From Isoetes taiwanensis (Eukaryota > Streptophyta > Lycopodiopsida > Isoetales > Isoetaceae), in the NCBI GenBank assembly GCA_021234155.1, contig JAJEKV010000028.1:9810134-9874133 (forward strand): DNA of 64,000 nucleotides, given 5' to 3'. Position 1 is the first letter of the stretch. Each line of letters opens with the position of its first letter. The notes under the pieces are model-generated. The model was given only the letters and a program-made list of their open reading frames with translations. It did no database searches and was not told the DNA's origin. The translations under genes were made by a program, and so were the position numbers. Below, piece by piece: positions 48,236 to 59,280 of the stretch.

Positions 48236-48729
48236 CAATCCAAATACCAACATTAAATTAAAACATTGAATATTGAAATTACGTTCAAAACATTAAAACA
48301 TTAAAGTAATCATTAAGACTCAAACAATTAAATTTCTTGTATAAGGTTCGAAGCATGAAGTAAAACAAGTAAATTTAATGTAAATTAATGTGATTTCAAT
48401 GGTTAAAGTTGAAAACAATGTAACCACCGTATTCGTCAGGTTACTGTAGCACAGTTGTGGTAATGGGCTTAGGGTAATGCAACCACCGGCTTCTTTGTTT
48501 TTTCGGTTCCAAGAGCCCTGAAAATCCAATTTAAAAAGGAAGAATGAGAAATGCACGTGATAAAGAAAAGGGAAAAAAATAGATTTCGGTGCTTACTTCA
48601 TTTCACGGCATCAATTATTCATGTAAATAATTTGAAACACAAAATGAGAAGTAAAACTATAATCCGAAATTTAGAGAGGGTATTTTACCTCATCCATCAG
48701 TGTTTGCTTAAAATTATCTGGAAGAATCA

Positions 48730-49113
48730 CATCAATATGAGGTCAATATTGAGGCCAGGAACAGGAGTTTCAGGAATCTGGCATAGCAGATGCATAGATA
48801 AAATAGATAAGGATTTATCAGGAGCTGAGGGGCAATGGCCATCTCCTACTGCTCCTCAGGTTGAAATTGATAGTGATGAGAAAGGCACAGAAACTGGTAA
48901 ACAAAGATGGGGTTGGGGCTGGGGCCTTAGGTTTCATAGACATGCAAATGGCAAAGGCGAATCACAGAATCTGAAAAAAAAGCTTACCTGATAATGACGA
49001 ACAGAAGGGGGTTAGAGTAGTGATGGCTAGTGATATGAAAAAACAAATTTTGAAGAGGCATCTGGAGATGCCAAACAAATGTGACTTTGAGCTGTATACT
49101 TGGGCTATGTAAA
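48730..49113 (+). other. Exon-like open segment, unrecognised
   Basis: The plus strand is open from upstream to 48,991, with protein-like composition (DKIDKDLSGAEGQWPSPTA). After a run of eight A the neighbouring frame continues open ([19 protein letters not shown]) to a stop at 49,111. A slip in the A run would join them. No family recognised. Confidence 0.3.
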
Positions 49114-49154
49114 CTGTGACTTGAGCTGTCTATGATTTCCAAGCAGCCATCATA

Positions 49155-49229
49155 TTGTTTCCTGTCTATGATTTCCAAGCATCCATCAGAATTGAACTGT
49201 CCAACATCGCCCATATAAAACCAGTGCAT
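49155..49229 (-). pseudogene. Exon fragment of a long-chain acyl-CoA synthetase
   Basis: The minus strand encodes [20 protein letters not shown] followed by IDRKQ. This is the conserved core WFYTGDIGQF[13 protein letters not shown] of plant long-chain acyl-CoA synthetases, enzymes that activate fatty acids with ATP and CoA; the segment lies in the AMP-binding domain near the hinge. Only about 25 codons are present, and no neighbouring exon of the enzyme was found. Just downstream (49,118-49,150) the DGCLEIID stretch is duplicated in tandem. This is a gene fragment, most likely captured by a transposon. Confidence 0.75.
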
Positions 49230-49326
49230 CAAAAAGCAAGAAGCAAGAAGTAAGAAGTGAGCCTGCGATCAAAAAGCCAGTAAGCACTACGACAAACCTC
49301 AAAAATAATATAAAGCAATCTTGTAT

Positions 49327-49740
49327 TTACCTGGATTCCATGCTCGAGACAATAAAGCTCCCAGCAAGCTTTGCCGACCACCCATTTCTGCTTTTTGGCG
49401 AAGCTTCGTCTTCTGCAGTGACAGATTTCAGCACAAATAGATGCAAGGTCGGGCTGAGCTGCTTCGTTTTTGACAAATTGATAGGTTTTTCTGTGCAGGG
49501 CTTGAAATGAAGGGTCAGAAGGAATCTATTGATCAGATCTAAAGGAGGAGATGAGGAAAAGTACAAACACCAAGGGAGCTTTGGTTTGGGGAATCAAGGA
49601 ATGCTGCTAGATTTGCCGCTGAGCTTCGTCGTCGCCATAGCTAAAGAAAGAATAACATGGGAAACGACCATCGCCATAGCTGCCGATCGCCATAGCCGTA
49701 GCACAAGGAAAGGGGCCAGGCGGGAAAGAAGGGAAAGAAA
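49327..49740 (-). other. Possible promoter/first-exon fragment
   Basis: GC-richer minus-strand segment ending in ATGGAATCCAG followed by a GTAAATAC donor (49,350-49,330), preceded by CTTCTGCAGTGACAG- and CGATGGCGATGG-type words. The look is that of a 5' leader plus first coding codons of a nuclear gene. It lies upstream of the acyl-CoA synthetase fragment on the same strand, but the link is unproven. Confidence 0.3.
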
Positions 49741-49879
49741 CACAAGCTGGCCCCAACCAATAGGATGATACGACCTGGATCAAAATCCAGGCCGTTCATC
49801 TCGGCCCATCTCGGCCATTGAATGGTTTTCACATTTATCAAATTATTAATTTGTTACATGGGTCCTAAATGTACACATA

Positions 49880-50034
49880 ATTTTTTTGAGGAGGGCCATT
49901 GCAGGGGATAATGGTGAGGCGGTGCTTCCAGTTGAGGCAGAGGACCGTGAGCCCTTTGTAGTGGCACCATCGGAGCATTTTGCCATGCAATGGCCTGAGG
50001 CATATAAATTATGGGTTTTTTTTTTTTTTTTTGA
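49880..50034. other. Open segment ending at a (T)16 run
   Basis: The plus strand is open and protein-like (AGDNGEAVLPVEAEDREP, then PSEHFAMQWPEAYKL) up to a run of 16 T (50,019-50,034). The run could be a minus-strand poly(A) tail of a retroposed piece lying to its right (to about 50,310), but no domain was recognised in it. Confidence 0.3.
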
Positions 50035-50699
50035 CAAACATAGAAAGGGATAGGTGAAGTAACTTCAGTTGACCACTATGTTTTCGGTGGCAGTCGCCTC
50101 CGCTGGAACACTTGCTCCCATCTGGCTCACTAATATTCCACAAAATTTTGTAAATATAGGTATAATGATCTATATTACCCGCCAAATTTCTAGCACTTGA
50201 TCTGCCGAAAACTTTATTGGGATACATCACTCCATAAGGGTTCACTATTTTATAGTCAAATCTGGAATCTCGGATAGTAAGCATCCTACAATCTGCAAAT
50301 GTTGGCATGGAATATGATGATGTGGCACTTCAACCGTTGACATGTCATGTCGAGAGTAAGCAAGACCAACTAGGCTCCAAAATGCCACGCGGACTCCAAC
50401 CCTGCACTGTAAGTAGCACAAGCGCATGCCAAGGACCAGCAGAAAGCAGCTTTGCAAGTTCCATTAATAATGTAACCTTCCAGTCACCACTACAGCCATT
50501 CTTCAGTCATACTCTACAACGTTTCTGGGGTCTATACAAGTGATTTTTCTAGAAATCCTTTAACTACATATGACTACACTGGTTTATAGCTTGACATCTC
50601 TAGTTTGGCATATGTAAATCGTACCAAGATCACAAAAATCCCTTATGGATCTAATGTTCAGATTGTAATCTTAGAAACCATCAATTTCCAAACTGAAGC

Positions 50700-51430
50700 C
50701 CACCCCTTTCGCTTGCATGGTCGTGACTTTTATGGGGTGATATGACAACGTTTGGGCAACATGTCAAGATATGAGACATTTTTGCAAGAAATGGATAGCA
50801 TAAGAAATAGGACAACTTTTTAGGGTTTTTGTATAGGGATTTGGCAAGGACAAAACAAAGGAAACTTTAAGAACTTAGGACAATTTTTTGTTACCTTTTG
50901 TTGACATGCGCATGATGATGTGGCATGTCATTGGTGACATGTCATGCCAAGTAAGCAATGCCAACTTTTGACTAGGCCAAAAATAAAATAAAAATGTGCA
51001 ACTCTGGTTTTCCATGGGTTGATGTGGCTGGTGACATGGCAAGATATGGGTGATGTGGACATGATGATGACCCTATGCACACTCTCGGGCACGTTTGTCT
51101 CCATCTTGATGCAAAAAATATAGGATTCACGTTATGGGCTGCTGCCTTGCCACAAGTGGTCAGGATTTGGCAGCGCATGTCGTTTCCCTTATGGCACCAA
51201 AAAATAGCATGGAAAAGATGATGTGGCACTCCAAGTGGTGACATGGCATGCCAAGCAAGCAAGTTCAAGTTTTGACTAGGCCAAAAATGAATAGATGTAC
51301 ATCTTTGGTCTTTTCATTTTGGTGACGTGGACGTGATGGCTAGGACTTTATGCAAGAAATATGATAACCTTTGGATTTTTTGGTAGAGGAGTTTGGCAAG
51401 GAATAGAAAAGAGGGAACTTCAAGAACTTA
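50700..51430. repeat. Diverged direct repeats of about 0.5 kb
   Basis: Blocks such as GACATGTCATGCCAAGTAAG / GACATGGCATGCCAAGCAAG, TTTTGACTAGGCCAAAAAT, and GGCAAGGA with GAACTTAAGA-type words recur near 50,330, 50,760-51,000 and 51,220-51,430. A decayed tandem structure; GACATGG(CA)TG motifs are frequent. No coding. Confidence 0.55.
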
Positions 51431-51524
51431 AAGTGTTGGTTGTCTTCTCCAGGTCGAACAAGACCAGCACTTTGCGCGGCTGCCTCACCAGAGGGGAGAG
51501 GCCAACCCCCATGAGATGGACCCC

Positions 51525-53745
51525 AGAAAGGTTGTCGAGGCAGCCTTTCCTTCCAGTGCTCCTCCGGCAGCCCCTATACTAATGCCCCCCTCCCGGAACT
51601 CAGTTCCCCTGTCCAACCGTTGAATCCTCCATTCAAATAACCTGCTTTGAGCATGTCCAGAAAAATCCACGATCGGTCTGATAGAACTTATCAAACCACG
51701 AAGCGTCCTGTAGCAGGCCATGTAAAAACCCAAGTATTTTCTCGTTTGAGCGGTACATAGGCTCCGGCCGGTACAGAGCTCGGTTCCCCTATCTGGCCGT
51801 TGAATCCGTCGTTTATGTAATATGCTTTGAGCAGGTTCAAAAAAATTCAAGATCGGTCCGGGAGAACCTATCAAACCGCGAAGCGTCCTGCGGGTGACCG
51901 TGCAGAAACCCAAGTTGTTTTGTCGTTCGAGCAGTACAAAGGGTCCAAAATGGAGATTCGAATTCGCCATGTCGTCCAGAATTGCCAAATTACCCAAATG
52001 ACCAAGTTACATAGACATTTTTGGCAAAGAGAGAAATGAGAATACGCTACATGGCAGTATTCTGTAGCCACCTCCTAGGCCAATTGACTACGAACATGTT
52101 GGACATGAGCTACTTTGGCGCTTCTTGAAGAAGGTGTGGTCTTCTGCCCACAAAACTTGGTCCCTAGGGTGATGTCGACATTCTAAATCCATTGGCAGAG
52201 TCAGTTCATAGTTCTGGAGTGGGGGAGTTGCCCGTCCATGGCCAGGGGCCTTCGAGAGATGACATTTGGGGCGAGCTGCTTCCGGAAGGTCTTACGGGTC
52301 TGTCTTCTGGTATCAACACCCTCCCTCTACGTGATGACATTGTGCAAGATCCTGGTCGAATCTGACTAGGATACGACCTCCGAAACATAAACCCTGTGTG
52401 TTGTTAGGTTATTGAAGGGTTTACGTTATGGAGGTCGAGTTTCAGTCGGTTGCACTTGGGACATGGTCGAGAAGCTGCAGTTGAAAATGCGGAGCAATAG
52501 GAACTGATGGAATGGGGTTTGGATTTATCCTCCTCTCATTGTGGCAATTAGAAGTCAAGAGCGCCTTTTGCAGTAGCAAAATTGTTTGGGATCATTTGGG
52601 ATGGCCAATAGATCCAAACTCTGTTATTTCAGTTACCATGGCTCCGCATCCATGTTTAGAAAAGGTGCACCTACTTATCCAAGAAAACGACCAAGTTTTG
52701 GCCTCTGAAACGTAAACCCTATGTGTTGCTAGATTATTGTAGGGTTTATGTTTCGGAGGCCAAAACGTGGTCGTTTTCTTGGATAACTAGGTGCACCTTT
52801 TCTTAACATGCATGTGGAGCCATGACAACTGAAATAACAGAGTTTGGACTATAGGCCATCCCGAATGATCCCAAAAAAATTTGCTACTGCAAAAGGCGCT
52901 CTTGAATTCTAATTGCCACACTAGAAGGAGGATAGATCCAAGCTCTATTTCGTCAATTCCTATTGCTTTGCTTTTTCAACTACAGCTTCTCGACCATGTC
53001 CCAAGTGCAACCGACTACAACTCGACCTCCATAACGTAAACCCTTCAATAACCTAGCAACACACAAGGTTTACGTTTCGAAGGCCACATCCTAGTCAAAT
53101 TCGACCAGGATCTTGCAAAATATCATCAGGTAGAGGGAGGGTATAGAAACCAGAAGACGGACCCTTAAAACCTTCCGGAAGCAGTTCGCCCCAAAGGTCC
53201 TCTCTCGAAGGCCCCTGGCCACGGACGGGCAACTCTCCCACTCCGGAACTATGAACAGACTCTGCTAATGTACTCAAAATGTCGATATTACCCTGGAGAC
53301 CAAGTTTTGTGGGCAGAAGACCACCCCTTCTCCAAGAAGCACCAAAGTAGCTCATGTCCAACACGTTCGTAGTCAATTGGCCTAAGAGGTGGCTGCGAAA
53401 TACTGCCATGTAGAGGGTTCGTGTCTCTTTCGTTGCAAAAAATGACTGTGTAAATTAGTCCCTAGCATAATTTTGCCATTCCGGACGACATGGCAAAGTC
53501 GAATCTCTATTCCGGAGCCTTTGTACTGTCCAAATGATAAAACACTTGGGTTTCTACACGGTCAACCGCAGGACGATTCGCGGTTTGATAAGTTCTCTCG
53601 GACCGATCTTGGATTTTTTTGAACCTGCTCGAAGCAGGTTACTTGAAAGGCGGATTCAACGGTCGGATAGGGAAACCGAGCTCCGGGAGGGTGCGCATTG
53701 GCATTTGCCCTCCCAAAGGAGCGCTGGCAGGAAAGGCCTAGGTGA
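51525..53745. mobile_element. 2.2-kb foldback palindrome
   Basis: A long inverted repeat centred at about 52,730. GCCTCTGAAACGTAAACCCT (52,701-52,720) pairs with 52,741-52,760, leaving a 20-base loop. Pairing continues outward to GAGCTCGGTTCCCC (51,776) against 53,683, so the arms are about 950 bp. A further 60 bp of homology lies at 51,525-51,586 versus 53,684-53,745. The left arm alone carries an extra tandem copy of about 177 bp (51,587-51,763). Arms differ by scattered substitutions and small indels. Frames inside are arm-wide shadows with no domain. A foldback transposon or an inverted-duplication hairpin-RNA locus would both look like this. Confidence 0.9.
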
Positions 53746-53761
53746 GCCAAGCTGGCAAGAA

Positions 53762-56031
53762 AGGCATGTTTGAGCCACCTTGGCATGTTGGAGCTTAGGT
53801 GGCATGTTGGAGCTTAGGTGGCATGTTTGAGCTACCTTGGCATGTTTGAGCCTAGGTGGCATGTTGGAGCCACCTTGGCATGTTTAAGCCTAGGTGGCAT
53901 GTTTGAGCCACCTTGGCATGTTGGAGCCCACATGGCATGTTGGAGCCCACGTGGCATGTTGGAGCCCACGTGGCATGTTTGAGGGGCATGTTGGAGACCA
54001 TGTGGAATGTTTGAGCCACCTTGGCATGTTTGAGCCTAGGTGGCATGTTAGAGCCACCTTGGCATGTTGGAGCCCACGTGGCATGTTTGAGACACCTTGG
54101 CATGTTGGAGCCTAGGTGGCATGTTGGAGCCCACGTGGTATGTTTGAACCACCTTGGCATGTTGGAGCCTAGGTGGCATGTTGAAGCCCATGTGGCATGT
54201 TTGAGCCACCTTGTCATGTTGGAGCCTAAGTGGCATGTTGTGAGCCACCTTGGCATGTTGGAGCCTAGGTGGCATGTTGGAGCCCACGTGGCATGTTTGA
54301 GCCACCTTGGCATGTTTGAGCCTAGGTGGCATGTTAGAGCCACGGTGGCATGTTGGAGCTTAGGTGGCATGTTAGAGCCACGGTGGCATATTTAAGCCTA
54401 GGTGGCATGTTGTGAGCCACCTTGGCATGTTGGAGCCTAGGTGGCATGGTGGAGTCTAGGTGGCATGTTAGAGCGTAGGTGGCATGTTAGAGCCATGGTG
54501 GCATGTTGGAGCCAAGGTGGCATGTTTGAGCCTAGGTGGCATGTTGTGAGCCACCTTGGCATGTTGGAGCCTAGGTGGCATGGTGGAGCCCACGTGGCAT
54601 GTTTGACCCTAGGTGGCATGTTGGTGCCTAGGTGGCATGCTTGAGCCACCTTGGTATGTTGGAGCCTAGGTGGCATGTTGGAGCCCACATGGCATGTTTG
54701 AGCTACCTTGGCATATTAGGGCCTAGGTGGTATGTTTGAGCCACATTGGCATATTTGAGCCTAGGTGGCATGTTAGAGCCTAGGTGGCATGTTTGAGCCA
54801 CCTTGGCATGTTGGAGCCCACGTGGCATGTTTGAGCCCATGTGGCATATTTGAGCCACCTTGGCATGTTGGAGCCTAGGTGGCATGTTGGACACGTGGCA
54901 TGTTTGAGCCACCTTGTCATGTTGGAGCCTAGGTGGCATGTTTGAGCCACCTTGGCATGTTGGAGCCTAGGTGGCATGTTGGAGCCAATTGGCATGTTTG
55001 AGCCTAGGTGGCATGTTTGAGCCTAGGTGGCATGTTAGAGCCACGGTGGCATGTTGGAGCCTAGGTGGCATGTTGTGAGCCACCTTGGCATGTTGGAGCC
55101 TAGGTGGCATGGTGGAGCCCAGGTGGCATGTTAGAGCGTAGGTGGCATGTTAGAGTCACGGTGGCATGTTGGAGCCTAGGTGGCATGTTTGAGCCACCTT
55201 GGCATGCTGGAGCCTAGGTGGCATGTTTGAGCCACCTTGGCATGTTTGAGCCTAGGTGGCATGTTGGAGCCACCTTGGAGCCACCTTGGCATGTTTAAGC
55301 CTAGGTGGCATGTTGGAGCCCACATGGCATGTTGGAGCCTATGTGGCATGTTGGAGCCCACGTGGCATGTTTGAGCCACTTTGGCATGTTTGAGCACGTT
55401 GGAGCCTAGGTGTCATGTTATGTTGGAGCCACCTTGGCATGTTGGAGCCTGGGTGGCATGCTGGAGACCACGTGGAATGTTTGAGCTGAGCCTAGGTGGC
55501 ATGTTAGAGCCACCTTGGCATGTTGGAGCCCACGTGGCATGTTTGAGACACCTTGGCATGTTGGAGCCTAGGTGGCATGTTGGAGCCCACGTGGCATGTT
55601 TGAGCCACCTTGGCATGTTGGAGCCTAGGTGGCATGTTGAAGCCCATGTGGCATGTTTGAGCCACCTTGTCATGTTGGAGCCTAAGTGGCATGTTGTGAG
55701 CCACCTTGGCATGTTGGAGCCTAGGTGGCATGTTGGAGCCCACGTCGCATGTTTGAGCCACCTTGGCATGTTAGAGCCACGGTGGCATGTTGGAGCCTAG
55801 GTGGCATGTTTGAGCCAACTTGGCATATTTAAGCCTAGGTGGCATGTTGTGAGCCACCTTGGCATGTTGGAGCCTAGGTGGCATGGTGGAGCCCACGTGG
55901 CATATTTGCGCAACATGGCATATTGGAGCCTACATGGCATGTTAGAGCCCGTGTGGCATGTTGGAGCCACCTTGGTGGCATGTTTGAGCCACCTTGTGTA
56001 TGTTTGAGCCACCTTGGTGGCATGTTTGAGC
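53762..56031. repeat. 19-bp minisatellite, about 119 units
   Basis: Array of GGCATGTTKGAGCCNANNT. The last five bases vary mainly between ACCTT, TAGGT and CACGT, so adjacent units alternate CCACCTTGG and CCTAGGTGG. A block near 54,020-54,300 recurs near 55,450-55,750, a higher-order duplication. Because 19 is not a multiple of 3 and the unit lacks stops, all frames stay open for long stretches on both strands; the His/Trp/Pro-rich frames are not genes. Many CCCACGTGGCAT units contain a perfect G-box. Confidence 0.95.
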
Positions 56032-56341
56032 AGAAAAAGATATGTACACTCAAATGATGATATCTTGAGTGTTTTTTAACATTTCTGGCTGATATTTGAA
56101 ATGACTATCAGGGAACTTGTAGGAACATGTGGAAAGAAATTTGGCTTGATTTGGAACTAAGGTGATGGAGAGAAATTGGATATATTTTTCTCTCAATGAA
56201 CTGTAAGAAAAAACCAGCAAATAATTTTTTGAATCCTGATTTCTATAAGGTTTTTATTGTGTGTTTTCAACTCCTGCAAGCCTGAATGGGACCTTAGATC
56301 ATGTGCATATGCTCAAAAAATGGATTTGAGGCATAAAAAAG

Positions 56342-56520
<179 letters not shown>

Positions 56521-56526
56521 GGTGTG

Positions 56527-57573
56527 ATGGCGCAAAGGGCAACAAGGGCAAAGTCTTCCAAGTACGACACTGACAAAAACAAAGCAAAGGGGACCACATC
56601 TGAGACCATTCTCGTTGGTGTGGCATCCAAAAAAACTAAAGGGGCAACATCGGAATCAGGGTCAGACTCAGATGTCGATGTGCAGGTCGACTCTATGCAT
56701 GCCGAAATGGAGATGGTTGATTCCCTGCAGGCCGAAACTGCTGCTATGGGTGCTGCTAGTGCTGCCGCTAAAACTGCTGCTATGGGTGCTGCTAGTGCTG
56801 CCGCTAGTACTGCCGCTAGTGCTGCCATAACACAATCCTGCTCTATCCAACAGAACAAAGATTTTCACAAGGAGTTGCTGGCTGCCATGGCGGATAACAT
56901 GAAGAATATGCTGATGGACTTCAAGAAAGAATTTGTGAAGGAATTCATGAGCTCGGTGATGCAAGACATGCTTAAAGAGGTACGGAATTCTCTAGCTAGT
57001 GATTTTCAATCAGCATTAGAAGAGATTAAACAGGAAAATGCTCTGGCCATAAAGGAATTGAAAGAAGAATTAGCTGCAGTAAGAGCAGAAGCACAACCGG
57101 AAGTACAGCAACAGTCAATTGAGAATGAGAATGACATGGCAGCAATAGCAGAGATCAGCAATCTTAGAGACATGTTTGATAATTATGTGGAAATGCAGGA
57201 AAGGAAGCAGAGAGCGCTGAATCTTCGTATTGTTGGACTGCCGGAACAGGAGAAAGAAAATACCAAAGAGTTAGTAGAGAATTTTCTTACCAATGACATG
57301 TTAGTGCCTAAAACAGAGGTAGTAGACGCATTCAGGATTGGCAGGAAAGAGATGGGTACTCGCCATATTCTCATAAAGTTTGCAAATCGTGATACAAGAT
57401 TACAAGTTCTGAAAAATAAGCATAATCTGAAAGGGAAGTTCATATGGGTTAATGAAGACTTGACAAAGGAACAGATGCATGAGAAAAAACAGGAAATTCA
57501 AAAATTCAAAGAAGCAAAGCAGAAGAATCAAACAGTTAAATGGGAAAAGGGGAAAGCAGTAATCACTGAATAG
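56527..57573 (+). CDS. LINE ORF1 protein (L1 ORF1p-like, RNA-binding)
   Basis: 348-residue protein starting at [19 protein letters not shown] chose this ATG because the in-frame sequence upstream is the CT tract. Residues 1-60 are basic and Ser/Thr-rich, 60-105 are an Ala-rich imperfect repeat ([20 protein letters not shown]), and 110-225 form a predicted coiled coil ([20 protein letters not shown]). From about 230 comes an RRM-like fold ([18 protein letters not shown], then [17 protein letters not shown]), followed by [12 protein letters not shown] and a basic tail. This order is that of L1-type ORF1p, a trimeric RNA chaperone that coats LINE RNA. The frame is intact. The TAG at its end is followed in the same frame by ORF2. 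Confidence 0.85.
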   Translation: MAQRATRAKSSKYDTDKNKAKGTTSETILVGVASKKTKGATSESGSDSDVDVQVDSMHAEMEMVDSLQAETAAMGAASAAAKTAAMGAASAAASTAASAAITQSCSIQQNKDFHKELLAAMADNMKNMLMDFKKEFVKEFMSSVMQDMLKEVRNSLASDFQSALEEIKQENALAIKELKEELAAVRAEAQPEVQQQSIENENDMAAIAEISNLRDMFDNYVEMQERKQRALNLRIVGLPEQEKENTKELVENFLTNDMLVPKTEVVDAFRIGRKEMGTRHILIKFANRDTRLQVLKNKHNLKGKFIWVNEDLTKEQMHEKKQEIQKFKEAKQKNQTVKWEKGKAVITE

Positions 57574-58857
57574 GGAATTGCGGGAGGTCTTCGCATAATC
57601 ATATGGAACATTAATAGATTGACAATGGAAAAAGTAGTCACGATGCAGGATATATTGACAGATGTGGATATGATATGCTTTATGGAGACCAAAGAACATG
57701 AGTTATATGCGCTACCTATGATACAGGGATTTGAGTTAATTTGTACAGTAAGAAGTAACAGATTTGGAACAACAGATAACGGAAACGGTGGGCTGGCATG
57801 TTATGTAAGACAAAGATACACAGAACTGGTGACAGGTATTAAACAGGATAAAAATGGGCAATATATGTGGTTGAAGATAAACGGTTTACAAACAGAATAC
57901 TATTTAGCCATTTGTTACTTTGCTCCAAGACATCAAAAAGTATACAAGGAAACAGATGCCTCACAGGATGATCCTTTTTTTGGAATTGAACAGGACATAA
58001 TGTATTTTCAAAAGAAAGGGGAAGTAATTTTAGCTGGAGACTTTAATGGCAGGACAGGTGATAGACAAGCAGCAATCTATACAGACATACATGACCCGCT
58101 CTGGTTAGAGTATATGGACAAGGATGAACTGATATCTAATGGGTGGAATAGACAATCACAGGATCACACCATTACCAGAACTGGTCGGTTCCTTTTGACC
58201 CTTTGCTGCAGTGCTAACATGATGATATGTAATGGATTGGATAGATTCCCTGGGACGGAGAGGACTACGTGTAGATCCAGGAGCATTGTTGACTATATTA
58301 TAATGGCAGATCAAACATTACATCATATCACAGAATTTCAGGTTATGGAGGAACAGCTAGAATCGGATCACTGCCCGTTGAAGCTCACAATGGATATCAA
58401 TACACCAGATTGTCAGATAAAGGAAATAATACAGCAAGGATATTGTCTTAGACCTGGTTTGAAAGATTGCTACAGGGCTAAGCTGGAGCAAGATCTGGAA
58501 TCCATTAAGTGGGATGCAGACTTGTCAATGGCTAGCAAGCAATTATGTGATCCGCTTTTCGGTACCGCCAAAGAGGTTTTACCTCTAAGCGTGCTCGGAA
58601 AGGGCTACCGTGTAATGCATGGTACGACCAAGCTTGTAAGGAAGCAAAAGCTCAATGGAGAAATAGCCATGGCATGGTAAAAGAATATTATAGAAAAGAA
58701 TATAGAAAGATAATTCGGCAAAAGAAAAGGCAGTTTACTTATCATAAACAGGAGTCTCTGTGCAACAGCTACCTATTGGAACCCAAAAGTTTTTGGAACA
58801 CACTGCGCAAGAGAAGAAAACAGGAATTCCCTTTGTTGTCGGATGCAGGGATAGGTT
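57574..58857 (+). pseudogene. LINE ORF2, endonuclease part only, frameshifted
   Basis: Same frame as ORF1, directly after its TAG. Apurinic-type endonuclease motifs are all present in order: WNIN (57,604-57,615), CFMETKEHE, AICYFAPRHQ, VILAGDFNGRTGD, SIVDYIIMADQ and ESDHCPLKL. They run to about 58,390, so the nuclease fold looks intact. The first ATG (57,625) lies after the catalytic Asn of WNIN. A one-base shift near 58,580-58,610 moves the reading to the third frame (WYDQACKEAKAQWRNSHGM), which runs to about 58,857 where homology ends abruptly. The reverse transcriptase is absent from the window. A 3' loss is unusual for LINEs and points to a later insertion or break. Confidence 0.85.
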
Positions 58858-58861
58858 CTAT

Positions 58862-59280
58862 ACGTACAAAATTAAAATTCCTGACGTATAAAGTCCAAAA
58901 ATACGTATTTTTTAATAAAATACGTATTTAACGTATAAAAACCCTCGCCGTAGGAAAAAAAAAACAGACGGCGTCTTCGCGAAAAGCCGCGTCTGTGAAA
59001 AAACCGGCGTCAGACGCTGAATACAAATTTTTGCGCCGCAAAAGTATCTGGTCGACTTACAGACGCTGGCGAAAACTTGGTTCCACAGTCTGCTGAAAGT
59101 TTTTTCAGCAGACGCTTTGAAACTATTTCGTCGCGACAAACCGGGATGTTCAGCGTCTATTTGGTTTTCACGTTTACAGACGTCTGCGAAAAAGTTTTCA
59201 GCGTCTGTAAATCAAGTTTTCAGCGTCTGTGAATTTTTTATATATTCGCGGCGCGCGGATTCATTTTTTGCGCCGCAAAC
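58862..59280. mobile_element. Element terminus with GCGTCTG subterminal motifs
   Basis: GC- and CpG-rich island between AT-rich flanks. About nine copies of CAGACGC/GCGTCTG lie in both orientations (58,965; 58,989; 59,011; 59,060; 59,107; 59,151; 59,177; 59,199; 59,221), with two copies of TTGCGCCGCAAA (59,031 and 59,268). An AAATACGTATTTT-type palindromic stretch (58,890-58,935) lies at the edge next to the broken LINE. Clusters of short bidirectional motifs near an end are how many DNA transposons present transposase-binding sites. The exact terminus and target duplication are not resolved. Confidence 0.5.

Noticed and set aside
51525-53745. Palindrome as an assembly artefact
   Set aside because: The arms carry many independent substitutions and an arm-specific 177-bp duplication, which a mirror artefact would not. 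Long reads would still be the final test.
53762-56031. Long His/Trp/Pro-rich open frames on both strands
   Set aside because: They follow from a 19-bp unit without stops in any frame; there are no start context, domain or codon-use signs of coding.
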